Part shown: positions 34,713-47,985 of the stretch, in pieces
How the letters are laid out: each line of letters starts with the position of its first letter
Position numbering within the stretch: the first letter of the stretch is position 1
Assembly: GCF_041146395.1 (NCBI RefSeq)
Contig: NC_090989.1
Location: forward strand, 253,508,843-253,572,842
Origin: Eulemur rufifrons
Taxonomy: Eukaryota; Chordata; Mammalia; Primates; Lemuridae
Direction of reading: 5' to 3'
DNA: 64,000 nt
Made by a program: the position numbers and the translations under genes
Notes under the pieces: generated by a model
What the model saw: the letters and a program-made list of their open reading frames with translations, nothing else
Database searches by the model: none
What the model was told of the DNA's origin: nothing

Positions 34713-37559
34713 AAATAATGACCACCAAGAGGACTTGCGATGGGACCAGGAGAAACTTAAATTTTGGTGCCAGAAAGAACCTCAGCAATCTCTTATTCTC
34801 ACATTTTAGATGGGGAAATTGAGGCCCAGATGGAGGAAAGGATTCCCCCTAGGACACCAGCAAGTCAGCCACAGAGTCAGGACAGCCCAGGGCTCCTGGC
34901 TCGCACCTCCCAGGGCTCTCCCCTCCCCTATGGCCTCTAGTAGTTTGAAGTCTTATAAAGTCCCTGAACCACAAATGCTGCTGCCAAGAATTAAACCATA
35001 TCCCAAAGCCAGAAAGGACTGCGGGATTCTCTGCCCCACAAAGCAGCAGGGCATGCTGGATGGGGAATAAAGCCAGGTCCATTTCACCTTATGTTCCAGA
35101 CTGCCTTGCCAGGGGGCTGCCCACCGTGGATGAGACTCTATCCCCCAGCACTGGCCCCTCCACCCTCGGTCTGGTTGACCCCAAACTGACTCCCTGAACT
35201 GAGATCCTCACACTGCACCACCTGCCCTCTCCTATACCCACGGGGCTCTCCAGAACACGAGCACCCAGCCCCATGGGAGAAGGAGGTGGGGGTAGGAGCA
35301 GGGGCAGGGGGCCGAGGCAAAGCAGGTGTGTAAGCAGGGAGGGTGGGGGTTCCGTGGCGGTGGCTCTCACGCGGGCTTTCACTCACTGAATCAAAGTGAA
35401 ACTCGGGGACACAGGAGCCGGGAGGAACCGAAACCTGACCCCCACCCATGGGACAGCCCTGGGCACTAGGGAAAAGCCCAAGGAGCCCCTCCAATTGACC
35501 ACCTGGCCTCAGATTCCCTGCTTTACCAAGGAGGCCTCTGGCAGTTGTCTGCCTGGGTCTCAGCTGAGGTGCCCATCACTGCGAGGCCAGGACAGGGGAG
35601 AGTGGCCAGCCAGGCTGGAAGATGGAAACCCAGGACTTTACCACTTGTGCCACTAACCGCCCCCTGCTTGTGCTTAGGCAAAGCCTGCGCCCTCTGTGCC
35701 TGGACCCCACTATCTGCAGGGTACGGGGTAAAAGACCTGCCAAGGAGTGTGGCTCCTTGGCCCTGCCCAAAGTACTTGCCTCCGCTGCCCCACCCACCTC
35801 TGGCCTGTGAGCCTGACTGCCCGTTTCCCTGACCACCCCCCCCCCACACACCCCATGGCCCCAGCAGGCCAGGTGCAGGACCTGCCTCCCGTAAGCTGCA
35901 GCTGCCACAGACTGGGCTAAACCAAACTCGTTTCTTTACAGAGTTCATGCTAGAACTCCAGGAGCTCAAGGGCCTCCAAGCTGAGAAAACCAGAGCACAA
36001 GTGCCGTGAGCGAGTCGGCTGGGTGAGGAGCCTCTGAGAACGGCAGGCACAGCAGCCCCACATGGTGGTGCCATGCAAGGAAGCCCACCCAGTGTTGCCA
36101 GATCTGGGTTTTCTCCCCCAAGGAAAGCCACGCATCATATATAAAACTTCCTGAGTTTGAAATGTTCGTAACTAATTCAAAATCACTGTAAATACAAGGC
36201 AAGTCAACTAAAGCAAGGCTGCCAGGCTGGCAATCGCCCCCTGGGCTCTGAGTGATGCCCTTCCAGCAAGAACTCTGGTCCTGGCCCCTGCCCGAGCAAA
36301 AAGAGAACTCAAGGATGGGCCCTTCCGCCCACGTGAAGGTACATCCAGGGACACCTCATGGAGGGCCGGGGAGGGGACCAGCCCTGGGGAAGCCCCAGCA
36401 GAGGCCAAGACAAAATAGCCCCCAAAGCCACTGTGGAAGAAGGGGATGCCTCCCTCTCTGCAGAGCCTTCCTGGACACCAATGCTCCATATTGGCCCCTG
36501 ATGACTCCTTGGGCCTTAGCCAGCTGTGAGGGACCAATGGCCCAACACTGGAAATCCCCCCAGGCAAGTGGGCTGGCTCTGGACAACCAGGCCAGGTCAC
36601 AGACCAGCCCCAAGGACAGCATTCCAGGTAATAACACCCTGCCTGGGTAATAACCCGGAGTCAGGAAGCTCAGAGCACACACCAGGACTGTGAGCACAGA
36701 AGGGACGAAAGGAGGAACGGGGGCACTGGCGGGAGGTCAGGTGTGCACACAGGGAGGGTGCCTAGCCCATCAAGAGCTGAGACAGCCCTGGGGAATTAGC
36801 AGGTCAGCACCCCACGGGGTGATAGATGATGATAGGGCGAGTGTCGGTGGCTTTGAACAGTGAGGACAGCAGATGGACCTGTGAGGAGGGGAAACGAAGG
36901 AAGGAGCATTGAAATTTATCACATCGAAAGGCAGTAGGAGACCAAGGATTTTCCGAGGAGCCATTCTCTCCCTCTAGGTTTTCTGGGTTTGACTGTGTGA
37001 CCCAGTCAGTGGCTTCTCTTCCCAGAGCCTGTTTCCCATCTGAATAATGCCTGGTGTGGGACGTCCAGACGCCGTCCGAGGCCCTAACACCTCTGACCAG
37101 GGAAGTCTCCAGGTCCAAGCTGGTGGCCCCAATGGCCCTCAGATGCCCAGCCCTCCAGTCCCCGCGCCCTGCCCTCTGCCTCCACTCTGGAGGCCTCCAC
37201 CTCTGTGCACCCCGCGCCTCTCTTCATGGGAAACTGAGGCTTGGGCCTTTTCTTCTTCCATGAGAGGGGCTAGGAGACCCAGAGTCCTGAAGGGAAAGGA
37301 AGAAAAGGAAAGCAAGTGGCCCTTCGTTCTGCAGCCGACACCTGGGGGCACTGTTGCTCAGTCTGGATGCCCACGGGCTCCAGGCCCCTGTCGCTCGGTT
37401 TCTTCAGTGCTCCTCGGAGTAGACTGCTACAAACAGGAAGTCCGCGGTGGGCAGATCAGCTAGTTTCAGATGCCAAACACAACTGCGGCTGGAGTCTGCT
37501 GTCCCCGGCCTGTGACCAGCCTCACAACCTCAAGCGCCCGACCCTCTCAGTGGCCGTCT

Positions 37560-37685
37560 ATTAAGCACTTCTGGGGCTAAAGCCTTTGCAGGAGTCACTG
37601 CTTGTCATCCTAACAATACCCCACAAAGCTCGTGTTGCCTCTTTTTTCCAGGTAACAAAATGGAGGCTCAGAGAGACTAAGTAAC
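37560..37685 (-). mobile_element. MIR, antisense
   Basis: 'aacaaaatggaggctcagag' with a degenerate flank. Confidence 0.6.
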
Positions 37686-38084
37686 TAGATTTCCCCAGAA
37701 GTCTTCATACCATTTCACCCCTTGCCCGTGAGCCTGTGGCCTTGGCGTGACATCTTACACGGGGCTCTCGAGATCAGAGCTCTGTAGAATCTTGGTGCCA
37801 CAGGGCTGCCTGTAACCCCTGACTCGGGAATCCTGAGCTTTTCCACATGCCCCTCCTTTCTGGGAAATCTAAGGCGGGGGGCCTCCCCACTTTCTGCTCC
37901 AGCCTTCTGCCCCCAGCCCAGGAGCAGCAGAGAGGACCCACATGTCCAGGAAAGGAAGAGGGTCCCTGGTCGGAGGGGCTCTGGGGCCCAGAATGGTCTG
38001 CAAGCTTCTGAAACCCCTTCCCTCCTGCCATGGCTCCCGTCGGGGTCTGCTGGGCGAGGCTGAGGTGTTGGTGAGAGAGACAGC

Positions 38085-38245
38085 AAGAGAGAAAACAAGA
38101 AGAGAGGGAGGAGAGAATGCGTGTGTGTCTATGTGAGCGGGAGAGAGTGTGTGGATGTGTGTGAAAGAGCGGGAGGGAGAGAGAGAGTGTGTGAGAGAGT
38201 GTGGGGGGGTGTGTATGAGAGAGAGAGAATCTGAGAAAAAGAAAG
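38085..38245. repeat. Purine/GT-rich low-complexity tract
   Basis: Alternating gagaga and gtgtgtg runs. A long minus-strand frame across it is an artefact of this composition. Confidence 0.9.
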
Positions 38246-39554
38246 CTAGGGAGCACTAGACCAGGAAACAGACACAGAAGGTTTGATAAGACGTAAATAA
38301 AGCCAGATAACACAGAAGGAGATGCACCCCCAAACAAAAGACATGGGGAAGGACACAAAAATGGAGAGGAGACAGGTACCCCCAAAAGGGGGACAGTCAT
38401 AACAGGAGCCCCCGCTAGATGCCCCCAAATCTCCCATGAGGACCTCACTGGACTTGGCATCTTTTGAAAAGGACAGGCCACCTCTTGGTCCTGGCCGCCT
38501 TCCTGTGCCCTCCTCAGCCAGAAGGCCGGAAATTCCACTTGCAATGTACCCCGACTGCCCCAAAAGAAGCCTCTGGCCCCCACAGTCCACACTGGTGCTG
38601 GACTGCTGGGCTTTCTGAGCTGGTGAAAGGGATTCGCACTCCACTGACCTCGGTGTGTTCAGGGCCTTTCAAACACTGTGGGGATTGGAGGGGGACCTGA
38701 ATGGGGGAGATAAGCGGAAGGAGGCCTCGCCAGAGATCAAAGGCCCAGGAAGGAACAGAGGTCTGAGGCTGCCCTTTCACCCATGGCCGCTATTCACAGC
38801 CCTGCCCGCTCTGCCAAGTCCAGCCCTGCCACCACCATCTCCGGGCCTTCCACAGACGGAAGAACCACCTCAGGCTCTGTCCCTAGCCCGGCGGGATTCC
38901 TGAGGCGATGCCACGGCTTCCTCCACGAAAGCTCTCAGTTCAGAACAACCAAGAACGAGGCTGCATCTCACAACTGCCCCAGCCTGACTCTCAGAGCCAC
39001 CCCCAAGCCTCCAAGCACCTCCGTGAGCCAGGGGGCTGGGCTGGGGCTGGACAAGCATGCACTGTGGCCCCGGCCCCGTCAAGTCCACAGGAACGGCAGG
39101 CTCAGAATCAGGCAGGGAAAAAGAAGTGGGTAGAACCACTTGCAGACCCAGCACAGTCACAGAAGCACTTGCCACCCAGATTGTAACAGGCCCGAAAAGT
39201 CACGAGTCCAAACCAGAATGCCCTCTGACTCCTCTGCCCCTCATTTGTGCAGCTCCTGCTCACGACCTATCCAAGATAATGCTTCCATCCTTGGCCTGGC
39301 CTGACTGCTGTGTGAAAGTTGTCTGCCGCACTCGGCCCACTCTGCCTCCCTCTAGCTTCCTTCAGCCAGGCTCAGTTCTGCCTTCAGAGGCCACACAGAT
39401 CTTATCTGCCATGTCAGATACAGAACAGTTCATCTGAAACTTGGACACAGTGGCCACGTTCCCAAGTCTGGTCTTGGAGGCAAACATCCTGGGGAGAATC
39501 CTAGAGTTTCTGACTAAAAGGGCCCTTGCCAATCCACTGGTCTAACAATGTTCT

Positions 39555-40212
39555 AATTTATTTCTTTGTGCAATAGAACTTTCTGTGAAAGCCCAAAATA
39601 CCAAATAGAAGCATCCATGATTCAGGAGAGAAACCCCCCAATTCACCCTCCTCATTAATTGTAAACCCTCTAAAACTGATCCAGTTCTACTAAGGAGCAA
39701 TTATTGAGCACCTACTATGTGCCAAGCACTTGTATTAGAGCTATGTTGTCCAATACAGTAGTCACTAGCTTCATATGGCTATTGGGCACTTGAAATGTGG
39801 CTAAAACAACTGAGAAAATGAATTTTTAATTTTATTTGATTTTAATTAATTTAAATTTAAAAATAGAAGCAGCATAAGATATTTTTCCACTAAACACAAC
39901 TTTATTGTTCTGGTAGGACTACATTCAACTATCAAACGTTTAGCATCCAAATTGAGATGCCTTATAAGTATAAAATACACACCAGATTTCAAAGACTTAG
40001 TACCAAAAAAGAAGGGAAAACAGGTCATCCAATGTTTTATGTGGATTACATGTTGAAATGATGATAATATTTTGGGAATATTGGGCTAAATAAAATATAT
40101 TATTAAAATTAATTCCACCTGTATCTTTTTATTCTTTTTAATATGGTTAGTAGAAAATTTTAAATTACATATTGGCTTGCATTCTGTTTCTATTGGATAG
40201 TGCTGGGCTAAT
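39555..40212 (+). mobile_element. AT-rich DNA transposon, family not assigned
   Basis: It has 'caatagaactttctgtgaaa', 'gtccaatacagtagtcacta' and 'cacttgaaatgtggctaaaa', ending in ttggatagtgctggg, an approximate inverse of the start. A second copy lies at 55815-56450. A short L2/MIR-like piece interrupts it near 39707-39740. Confidence 0.7.
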
Positions 40213-40261
40213 CACTTTCACATCCACCCTTATATCCGAAACACTCGACACAGTGCATGTT

Positions 40262-40350
40262 TCTTTTTTTAATTAATTAATTAGTAGAGACCGGATCTCA
40301 CTATGTTGCCCAGGCTGGTCTCAAACTCCCACCTTGGCCTCCCAAAGCAC
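40262..40350 (-). mobile_element. Alu fragment, antisense
   Basis: 'ctatgttgcccaggctggtc' then 'ccttggcctcccaaagcaca'. Only part of one monomer. Confidence 0.75.
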
Positions 40351-40509
40351 AATGTTTCTTGAGACTCTAAGACACACAGCTCAAACCATCTCCCCACTGC
40401 TTCCAGACTAAAAGTTCAGAGGACTTGGTCAATGTCTGAGCCACCCCAGTCTCTCTTTCCACCTCTCCTGTTTCCAAATCCTGCCATATTGGTCTCTCCC
40501 TGCACGTGC

Positions 40510-40700
40510 TCACTGCAGGCCCAGTCTTGGCACAATCTCTCTTGCCTTTGACTAGAATGTCCCCTCCTCCCTCTACTCAGCCCTCCAATGCCACCTCCTA
40601 TGAGGAGTCCTCCCAGATCCTTTTGATCCAAACTGGCCCCTCCCTGTCTTACTCTTTTCCCTTGGTGTCGCCTCACACACTGTGCTGCCCATCAGAGGGA
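40510..40700 (+). mobile_element. L2 fragment
   Basis: 'ctctcttgcctttgactaga' and 'ccaatgccacctcctatgag' are L2-like. Confidence 0.65.
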
Positions 40701-41689
40701 CTCTGGACTTGCCAGTCTTGCCCACCACCCTCCCTCTGTGACTAGACCCTATCACTGCCCACTTCTGCCCTGAGGTCAGGGGAGGAGAGTGGCCCCAGGA
40801 AATGCCCACAGGGCAAAACCCAAGTCCAAGCTGGAGATGACTACAAACGAGAGATCTGAGCAAGTGACTTCACCTTGCAAAGCCTCGATCACCTCATCTG
40901 AAAAATGGGGGTGAGGATCTTGCTGTCCTACTCTTGGCCCTCTAATGCCTCTCTGACCTCATGACTCTTTCCTCAGGTTGCTTCCCTCCTCAGAAAAATG
41001 ATACCATCCGAGAGGCAGCACCCTCAAAAATCCAGTCTGTAGCCTTCACGGGCCAGCCCTCCAGTGTGCCCGGCAATTTCCCAGTGTTTCCCCAGTGGCT
41101 GGTTCTCACTTTCTCTGCTTTCCTCAGACCTCTGACCTTCAGGTCTCACTTCACTCTTGGTAGCATCCAACCTTCTGCTCAACAGTCTTCCCCACACGGT
41201 CCCCAGGCTCTGCCTAGCCCCAGGCTGCTCCTCCTCCAAAGGGCTTCTCTGGGGGGCTGAGGGGCAACAGGTAGCCAGACAACACCAGGACACTGGGGGC
41301 TCAGGGACCCTCCAGCTCTTCCAGACTCCCCATCCCACACCAGCTGTGGCTTTGCCAATGTCACAGGGCTCGATGGGGCCTTGGTTACTTCCCCTAATAA
41401 AGTGGGGGTGTCAATCTCTGCCTTTTCATCTCCCCCTGGAGATACAGAGAGAGGATGGGAAAGGCCAGGAGGGGCACCAAGCTATACTCCCCCCAGACAC
41501 TTCCCTAATGTGACCAAGGGCATTTCTGCCCACCCCTGTGCCCCACCATGTACACTCAGTGAGGGGGAAGCCCTGGTTGCTGCTCAGGTCCCCCACTCTT
41601 CTCACTCCTATAAGCCTCCAGGAGCATCACGTCGTTCTCCCTTAACCCACAGACCACAGACTGGACTGCCCCACAAGTCTTCTTAAAGA

Positions 41690-42200
41690 TTAGGACTCCA
41701 CCATAAATTTCAGAACCGAAAGGAACTTGAAGATCATCCAATCCCACATCTGATCCTTGATACTCTTATAGGGCAGCCCAACAAGTGGCCGCCTAATCTC
41801 TGCTTACATAACCCTAGAGATGGGGCCCTCGCTACCTCCCAAGGCATCTCCTTTTGTCCCCAGACCACTCTCACATGTACAAAGTTCTTTCTCACATTGA
41901 GCTGAAATCCCCTCTGCATCTGCTACACACTGGCCTTTAGGGCCACACAACGTCTCATTCCACTCTCCTTCCTTGTCAGCCCTCCAAACATGTGACGACG
42001 ATAGTCCAGTCCTGCTTATTCTGCTCTTCTTTGTGCCAGCGCATCCTAGATCCTTGAGATGTCCCCAGATGCTGTATCAGATTGCCCTCCCAGTGTAACC
42101 CAGGTTACACTTATCTGGACACATCCCTATTTGTCACTGTCCCCCTTTAAGATCAATAGCCCCAAACAGGCCACAGTCCTCAGGGAATGATCTGACCAGC
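41690..42200 (-). repeat. Ancient interspersed repeat, unclassified
   Basis: It has 'ctcgctacctcccaaggcat' and 'agttctttctcacattgagc', similar in style to 4376-4660. The strand is uncertain. Confidence 0.45.
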
Positions 42201-42389
42201 ACAGAGTAGTCAAGACCAACACCACCCACGTTCTGACCCCCTTATACCTTTTAAAGCAGCTTGAGAGTCCAAACAGTGACTGCTGACCAGAGACAACAAG
42301 CCAATACCAAACTCCACAAACACAGTAAAACAATCCTGACAAACCAGGACCTGTCTGTTGGGTGGTAAACATTAAATTGTATTTTTTTC

Positions 42390-42716
42390 GGCCAGGCATG
42401 GTGGCTCACGCCTGTAATCCTAGCACTCTGGGAGGCTGAGACGGGAGGATTGCTTGAGCTCAGGAGTTCGAGACCAGCCTGAGCAAGAGCAAGACCCTGT
42501 CTCTACTAAAAATAGAAGGAAATTATATACAGCTAAAAATACATATAGAAAAATGAGCTGGGCATGGTGGTGCATGCCTGTAGTCCCAGGTACTCGGGAG
42601 GCTGAGGCAAGAGGATCGCTTAAGCCCAGGAGTTTGAGGTTGCTGTGAGCTAGGCTGACACCACGGCACTCTAGCCCGGGCAAGGGAGTGAGACTCTGTC
42701 TCAAAAAATTAAAAGA
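42390..42716 (+). mobile_element. Alu, strepsirrhine type
   Basis: A full dimer. The right monomer has 'gtgagctaggctgacaccac'. It is flanked by a duplicated aaattgtattttt (about 42374-42388 and 42717-42730), the target-site duplication. Confidence 0.95.
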
Positions 42717-43912
42717 AAATTGTATTTTTTCCTTTCTCCACAAATCTCTGCCTGGATCCCTCAGCCTCCGAGGGACCCTCACACAATCCCCCCCTCCACT
42801 GTGATCCAGCATAGCCAGGCCCCGGCTTGGGCACATCTGCTGCAAGTCTGGGTGACAAAGGGAGAAAAGATGACACCATCAACCCAGTAAACCAACAGAG
42901 ATGGCAGGCCCACTGCCTCCTGCAGCATCAGAGCGCAGCAGCCCACTGAGTTAAAGACGTGTGACATCTGCTCAGGAGCGGCAGGAGCAGGGGAAAGAGA
43001 CAAGGCAGGTTCCAAAAAGCCATGGATCGTCCCCTCATGCCCCCCAGCTCCAAACAGAGGCCCCAGGCTCAGCTTCTGCACTGCCTGGAACACGCAGACC
43101 ACAGGCCAATCCACTGCTGGGCAGACTCAATTTTCTAGTTACAGATCTTAAGTACTTGGGCATGTGCTCACGAGAACATACATCCCTTACACAGAGCTGA
43201 GAAAGGGAATTGTGCTGAGGAACAGAATAATTGAATCAAGATTTCTGTCACGCTGCTCTCAGGCCCTAGACCACAGCCCTGGTGTTTTTTCTTCCTTTCC
43301 TGACTAAGATTTTACAGACTCCCAGGGGGTCGTATCTCCTCTCAAACCCATTAATGTCAGCCAGTGCTGGCAGCCCATCCAGGGGAAAGGAGACTCTGGC
43401 GAAGGTGCCCCATGTCCGGGATGGAGGTGGCCAGCTCTGAAGGCCCAGGCGGCACACCGCACGCCAAGGGGTTGAGAAAAACCAACCAGGAAGATTGTCA
43501 TCTTTGTAATCTCCACGAGGCCCCCTGCGCTCCTTTCTTCCAGGCCCAAGGGAAAGGATGAGATGATTATTAATTTCCTCAACGCCCATCACCAGCAGGG
43601 CTGAAGGCCTTCTCTGTTGAGGGGCTGGCACAGGCTTTCAGACAGCCCACCCCTTCCCTGCCACCCCCCAGTGCCCCTCTCAAGCTGGACAGGGAGGGGG
43701 CTGCTTTGCCCAGTCTTCCCCACAAAGGGGACATCGGTCAAGCATCATATCTGCACACACAGGGTGTTCTTAAAGGCCACAGGGCTCTGCCAGATCCACT
43801 TTCTCTCCCCAAGGGGTGACGACGGGGAGAGGCCAGCAAGGATTCCACCGTCCCACCCTGCTGCCTGACTGCCCTCCCCGCAGGGGCTGAGCCTGGGTCC
43901 GGGCACTCCTCA

Positions 43913-44155
<243 letters not shown>

Positions 44156-44540
44156 TCAGGGCCTGCCGGAGGGCAAGGGGCAGGCGGCGCCGGCACTCGC
44201 GGCACACTGGGCAGAGGGGAGCGAGCGTGCGGGATGGGAGGACACTCGCCCTGTGGCAGCGGCCACACCTGGGCCAAGACAGCGGCCTCAGCCTGGGCCT
44301 CAAACGTTTGCCCAGGTTCTCAGCTGCTGGGGAAGAAGAGAGGCAGGATAGGCACTGATTGTGCAGAAAGGAACACAGGGACCGAGCCGGAAGGGCACTA
44401 GTTCAAATCCCTGCAGGGGATGGAGAAGAGAAAGAGGGGGCTGGGGCCCACCACCAGCCAGTGCTAAAAAAAACCCAGACTACTCATTAGACCTATTGGG
44501 TCTCTGCTGGCATATTCCCCTTGCACACAGACATAAGTAC

Positions 44541-44544
<4 letters not shown>

Positions 44545-44572
<28 letters not shown>
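44545..44572. repeat. (CA)n microsatellite
   Basis: A pure CA run. Confidence 0.95.
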
Positions 44573-44575
<3 letters not shown>

Positions 44576-44675
44576 ACGGAACTCCAAAGGCACACTGCCA
44601 CTTCTTTTCCCAGTTCCTCAATGTCCATTCTCCTTACGGTTTATTTTACCTAGACTTGATTTTCAGTATTAATCA

Positions 44676-44694
44676 TGATAATAATAATAATAAA
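44676..44694. repeat. (AAT)n microsatellite
   Basis: A short run of ataataataataat units. Confidence 0.9.
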
Positions 44695-44915
44695 CATTTT
44701 CTGAGAGCTTACTCTCTGCCAGGCATTGAGGCATTATCTCATTTAATCCTGAGAACAACCTTATAAACTAGGCAATGTTATTATCCCATTGGAAAGGTAA
44801 AAGAACCAAGGCTTGTAGAAGACGAGTGATTCATCCAGATCATACAGCTATCATAATTGGAGGCAGAGTGGTGACTGGAATCCAGAGACTAAAGTCTTAA
44901 CCCCTATAACTCGTC
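44695..44915 (-). mobile_element. MIR, antisense
   Basis: 'gagcttactctctgccaggc' and 'attatctcatttaatcctga', the reversed tail, then a degenerate core. Confidence 0.85.
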
Positions 44916-44939
44916 TGTTCCTCACTAACAAATAATGAA

Positions 44940-45125
44940 GAACAATAATATACTTTGCATTCATGCAGTGCTTTTCTTTTGATGATCCCAACAGCCCAGA
45001 GTGCTATTATTTATCCCCATTCATCAAATGAGGACACTGAGGCTCCACAAGGTGAAGTGAGTCAAAGTCATCTAGCTAATACGCAGCAACACCAGAACTT
45101 AGCTTCAGGGCTAAGGACTTAGACA
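44940..45125 (-). mobile_element. MIR, antisense
   Basis: 'atttatccccattcatcaaa' and 'tgaggacactgaggctccac'. Confidence 0.75.
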
Positions 45126-45599
45126 TTTGCCCTGCCCAGAAGTATGGCAGAGGTCAGTGACTCATTATGACTAAGGCCAGGTCTCAAAGTTCCTAAGGAT
45201 AAGAATTGGGGAGGGGACTTTTGTGCAAGTTTCACATTTACGCCTGGCCTCAAAGTCCTAGGGAGAGACCAGTCCATTGTCAGGGTCCTCAGCAGCCATA
45301 CAGTCGAATTGCCATTTCTGGACTCTGGGGATTCTTTCTTCGTTCATTAAAACCAACAAACCAATCTCAGACACATTTCCTTGGGCTGTAACTAGCTGGA
45401 GGCAGGTAGAGCAGCCTTTGACCCTGAAGTAGGAAATTACTAGAAATGGTGGCTATTTGGAAGCCCAAGTTTTCCTTGGAGCACATTGAGCTCCTTATTC
45501 TACAGAGCTAGAGAGAACAGTGCCTTTCTTATATTTCAGTTTGATTTCAGATCTTCCTTAAGCGACACAGAAGCAGAAATTGTTAACTTCTCTTTTTCT

Positions 45600-45790
45600 T
45601 CACCAGACGAAGCTCCTCAAAATAGATTTATGCAAATCTCACAACCTTTTCTATATTAAGTGACAAAAAACAGAGGAAGAAAGAAGATCCCAGGTCACTT
45701 GGTACTTTAAACAACAACCGCCACATGTCACCAAGGCTCATCATGTTGCTGGCAGAGCTGATGACATTTGTTTCAGTCTTTTTTGATTGC
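45600..45790. promoter_or_regulatory. Repeat-free block with perfect octamer, intron 4
   Basis: ATGCAAAT at 45630-45637 lies in unique AT-rich sequence between MIRs, with nearby aaccgcc and cacatgtc sites. It may be regulatory. Conservation unknown. Confidence 0.3.
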
Positions 45791-45799
45791 TCTAGGCTC

Positions 45800-45955
45800 A
45801 AAAGGACCAGATTCCTGTACTGGCTCCACCATTTACTGGCAACATGACCAAGGGCAAGTTATTTCATCTCTTTCTAAGTTTCAGTTTCCTCACTCCTCAA
45901 TAAGTTTGTAAACTCTAAGGGGCTATATACATGTGAGATGTAGTTTTAATAAAAA
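45800..45955 (+). mobile_element. MIR
   Basis: 'ctggctccaccatttactgg' and 'agtttcagtttcctcactcc'. Confidence 0.75.
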
Positions 45956-46089
45956 TGTACGGGTCTGGAACAAAACAAAATGTTCTACTGAATTACAGTA
46001 GAATTATTCCTCTAAACCAACTGAAAGAATATTAACAGTTACTCCTAGTTTGATTTTCATTGTTATGTGACCTGAAATAGTTAAAGCCA

Positions 46090-46385
46090 CAAGTGAAATC
46101 TCAGCCACACACATCCTCCCAGGAAGCCTTCTTCAACCCTCTTCCCCCCAGCCTGGCAAAGCTGGTGGTTCCTTCCCTCCTATTCCCACGGCACCCATCC
46201 TTTCTTCTTGAGTTTCATCTTAGTGTTTTGCAAACTTCTCTCCATTCCACTCCCCTTAGACTGAAAAGCCCTTGAGAATGGGGATCTTTGTCCTGCCTCC
46301 TTTGTCGTGTTGGTCTCCATCTCCCAGGTCTGCATAGTAGGGGCTTAGCAAACACTTCCTGAAGACATTGCTTAAATGAAGAACT
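46090..46385 (+). mobile_element. L2 3' end
   Basis: 'catcctcccaggaagccttc', 'ttgagaatggggatctttgt' and 'gtaggggcttagcaaacact'. Confidence 0.8.
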
Positions 46386-46469
46386 ATTTCATGGCAATTC
46401 TGTCTTACCTTTATCCAAGAGGTAACCACAGAGGATCAGAGACCTCAGAGAAAACCTGGTTTGTGCCCC

Positions 46470-46575
46470 TCCATCCACAAATGAAGAAACTGAGGCCCAG
46501 GAAGGTAAAGGGACTTTCACAGTTCATTGGGTGAGTTGATGACAAAGTTGGAACTATAAGCCAGTCCTCTGCCTG
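46470..46575 (-). mobile_element. MIR fragment, antisense
   Basis: 'aatgaagaaactgaggccca' is the reversed core. Confidence 0.65.
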
Positions 46576-47444
46576 TTCCCCATCACCACAGGGAGTTCAG
46601 GTTATCAGTTAAAGAAGGAGTGACAAAGGTGCAGAAATATCACACAACCTGAGGTGTGATTATGTAGAAAGGACTGTGGCAACCAGAACCATCAGAGGCT
46701 TGCTGAATGGTCACCCACGTTCTTGTAGTAGAAGAACTTTTCCTCCAGCTAACAGGAAGTGTTTCCTTTATCCCAAGCCAAGAAATAATACACCTTAAAT
46801 AGACACGTTATTTTCACTTCCCAATTGTTGCGGGAAGGCGAGGGAAATTTCTGAACTCTTGAGTGATAGGAAATGCAACTCCCACGCTTACGAATAACAG
46901 TCACCCTCAGACTTCACCTGCGAGCGAGCACCAGCAGCCCCACTGGCAGCCCCTGACAGCTCACAGAGTACGTGAGAGCGAAGCAAGACAGAGAAAGTTT
47001 GGGAACTTTTGCCACATCTTCACTCAAGACTGCAAGTGCACAAAGAATTGTAGAAGGGCTGGTTGATAGAAGAAAAAAACACATTCAAAACTACTTACTG
47101 ACTAATGATGCAGAAAATGTTATGAATAAGTATCCCTTTCTTGATTTATTACTTTAATTATCTGACATTCTATAGACCCCCATTAGTGGATTTTTTTTTT
47201 TTTTTTGGCTTAGATTTCAATTTTCTGTCTCATGGTGAAAGCTATTTATCATAATAATCAGTAAAATTCAAAACCTTTTAGCAGTATTTATAAAATTCAT
47301 TTACCAGGTTCAGCCCTTGGAGAATGACAAAGAAGGCGCATTAGTACGTGTGCCGAAGTGTTTTATGCAGAATTATCTGTCCATAAGAATGATTAAAAGT
47401 TCTTTAGAATATTTGGAGCCCATTAGATTTTTAAATTTTTTTTA

Positions 47445-47552
<108 letters not shown>

Positions 47553-47859
47553 CTATTTACCATGAGGTAAGAGAAGAGACTTGAACCAGCTATGCACAGA
47601 CAACCAGAAAACCCATCCCCAAGCTGGGCCCTGGATCAAGCTGGAGCAGAGAGGCAGAGGTCGGGGGGAGATTACAAACTCAGGTTGGGCATGGGGAGGT
47701 TGGAAGAATTACGGACTAGTTCCAACTCAGCCCCTATCTGTCTGGGTGTCTTTGGGTAACTTGCACCCCCTCCCTAGCCTTCAAGTGTCTCTTCTGAAGA
47801 AAGGGGATGATGTGTTAATGTTACAAGTAGGCATCCCTTTCTTGGATATAGCTCCAGCT

Positions 47860-47985
47860 CTTAAGGGACTCACTGAGTGACTTTAGGGAGTTCTTTCCCT
47901 TCCCTAGACCTCAGCCTCCCATCTGTGGAATGAAGAAATTGAACCAGGTGACCTCTCTGTCCTCTGACAGCTCTACATGCTGGTT
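47860..47985 (+). mobile_element. MIR fragment
   Basis: 'ccctagacctcagcctccca' and 'tctgtggaatgaagaaattg'. Confidence 0.6.

Noticed and set aside
35523..36131. 202-codon minus-strand open frame
   Set aside because: Gly/Pro/Ser-rich frame driven by GC content. Overlapping frames are open on both strands and there is no exon signal.
37774..38592. 272-codon minus-strand open frame
   Set aside because: It runs through a GA/GT low-complexity tract whose inverse gives Ser/Leu/His-Thr runs. It has no family resemblance and no splice sites.
42420..42845. Open frame resembling [20 protein letters not shown]
   Set aside because: It is the antisense translation of an Alu, a common false positive. The same applies to frames at 1323-1508, 50205-50465 and 55915-56172.
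46863..47066. 67-codon frame near exon 4
   Set aside because: It is on the strand opposite PAX5, has no recognisable domain, and is not bordered by splice sites.
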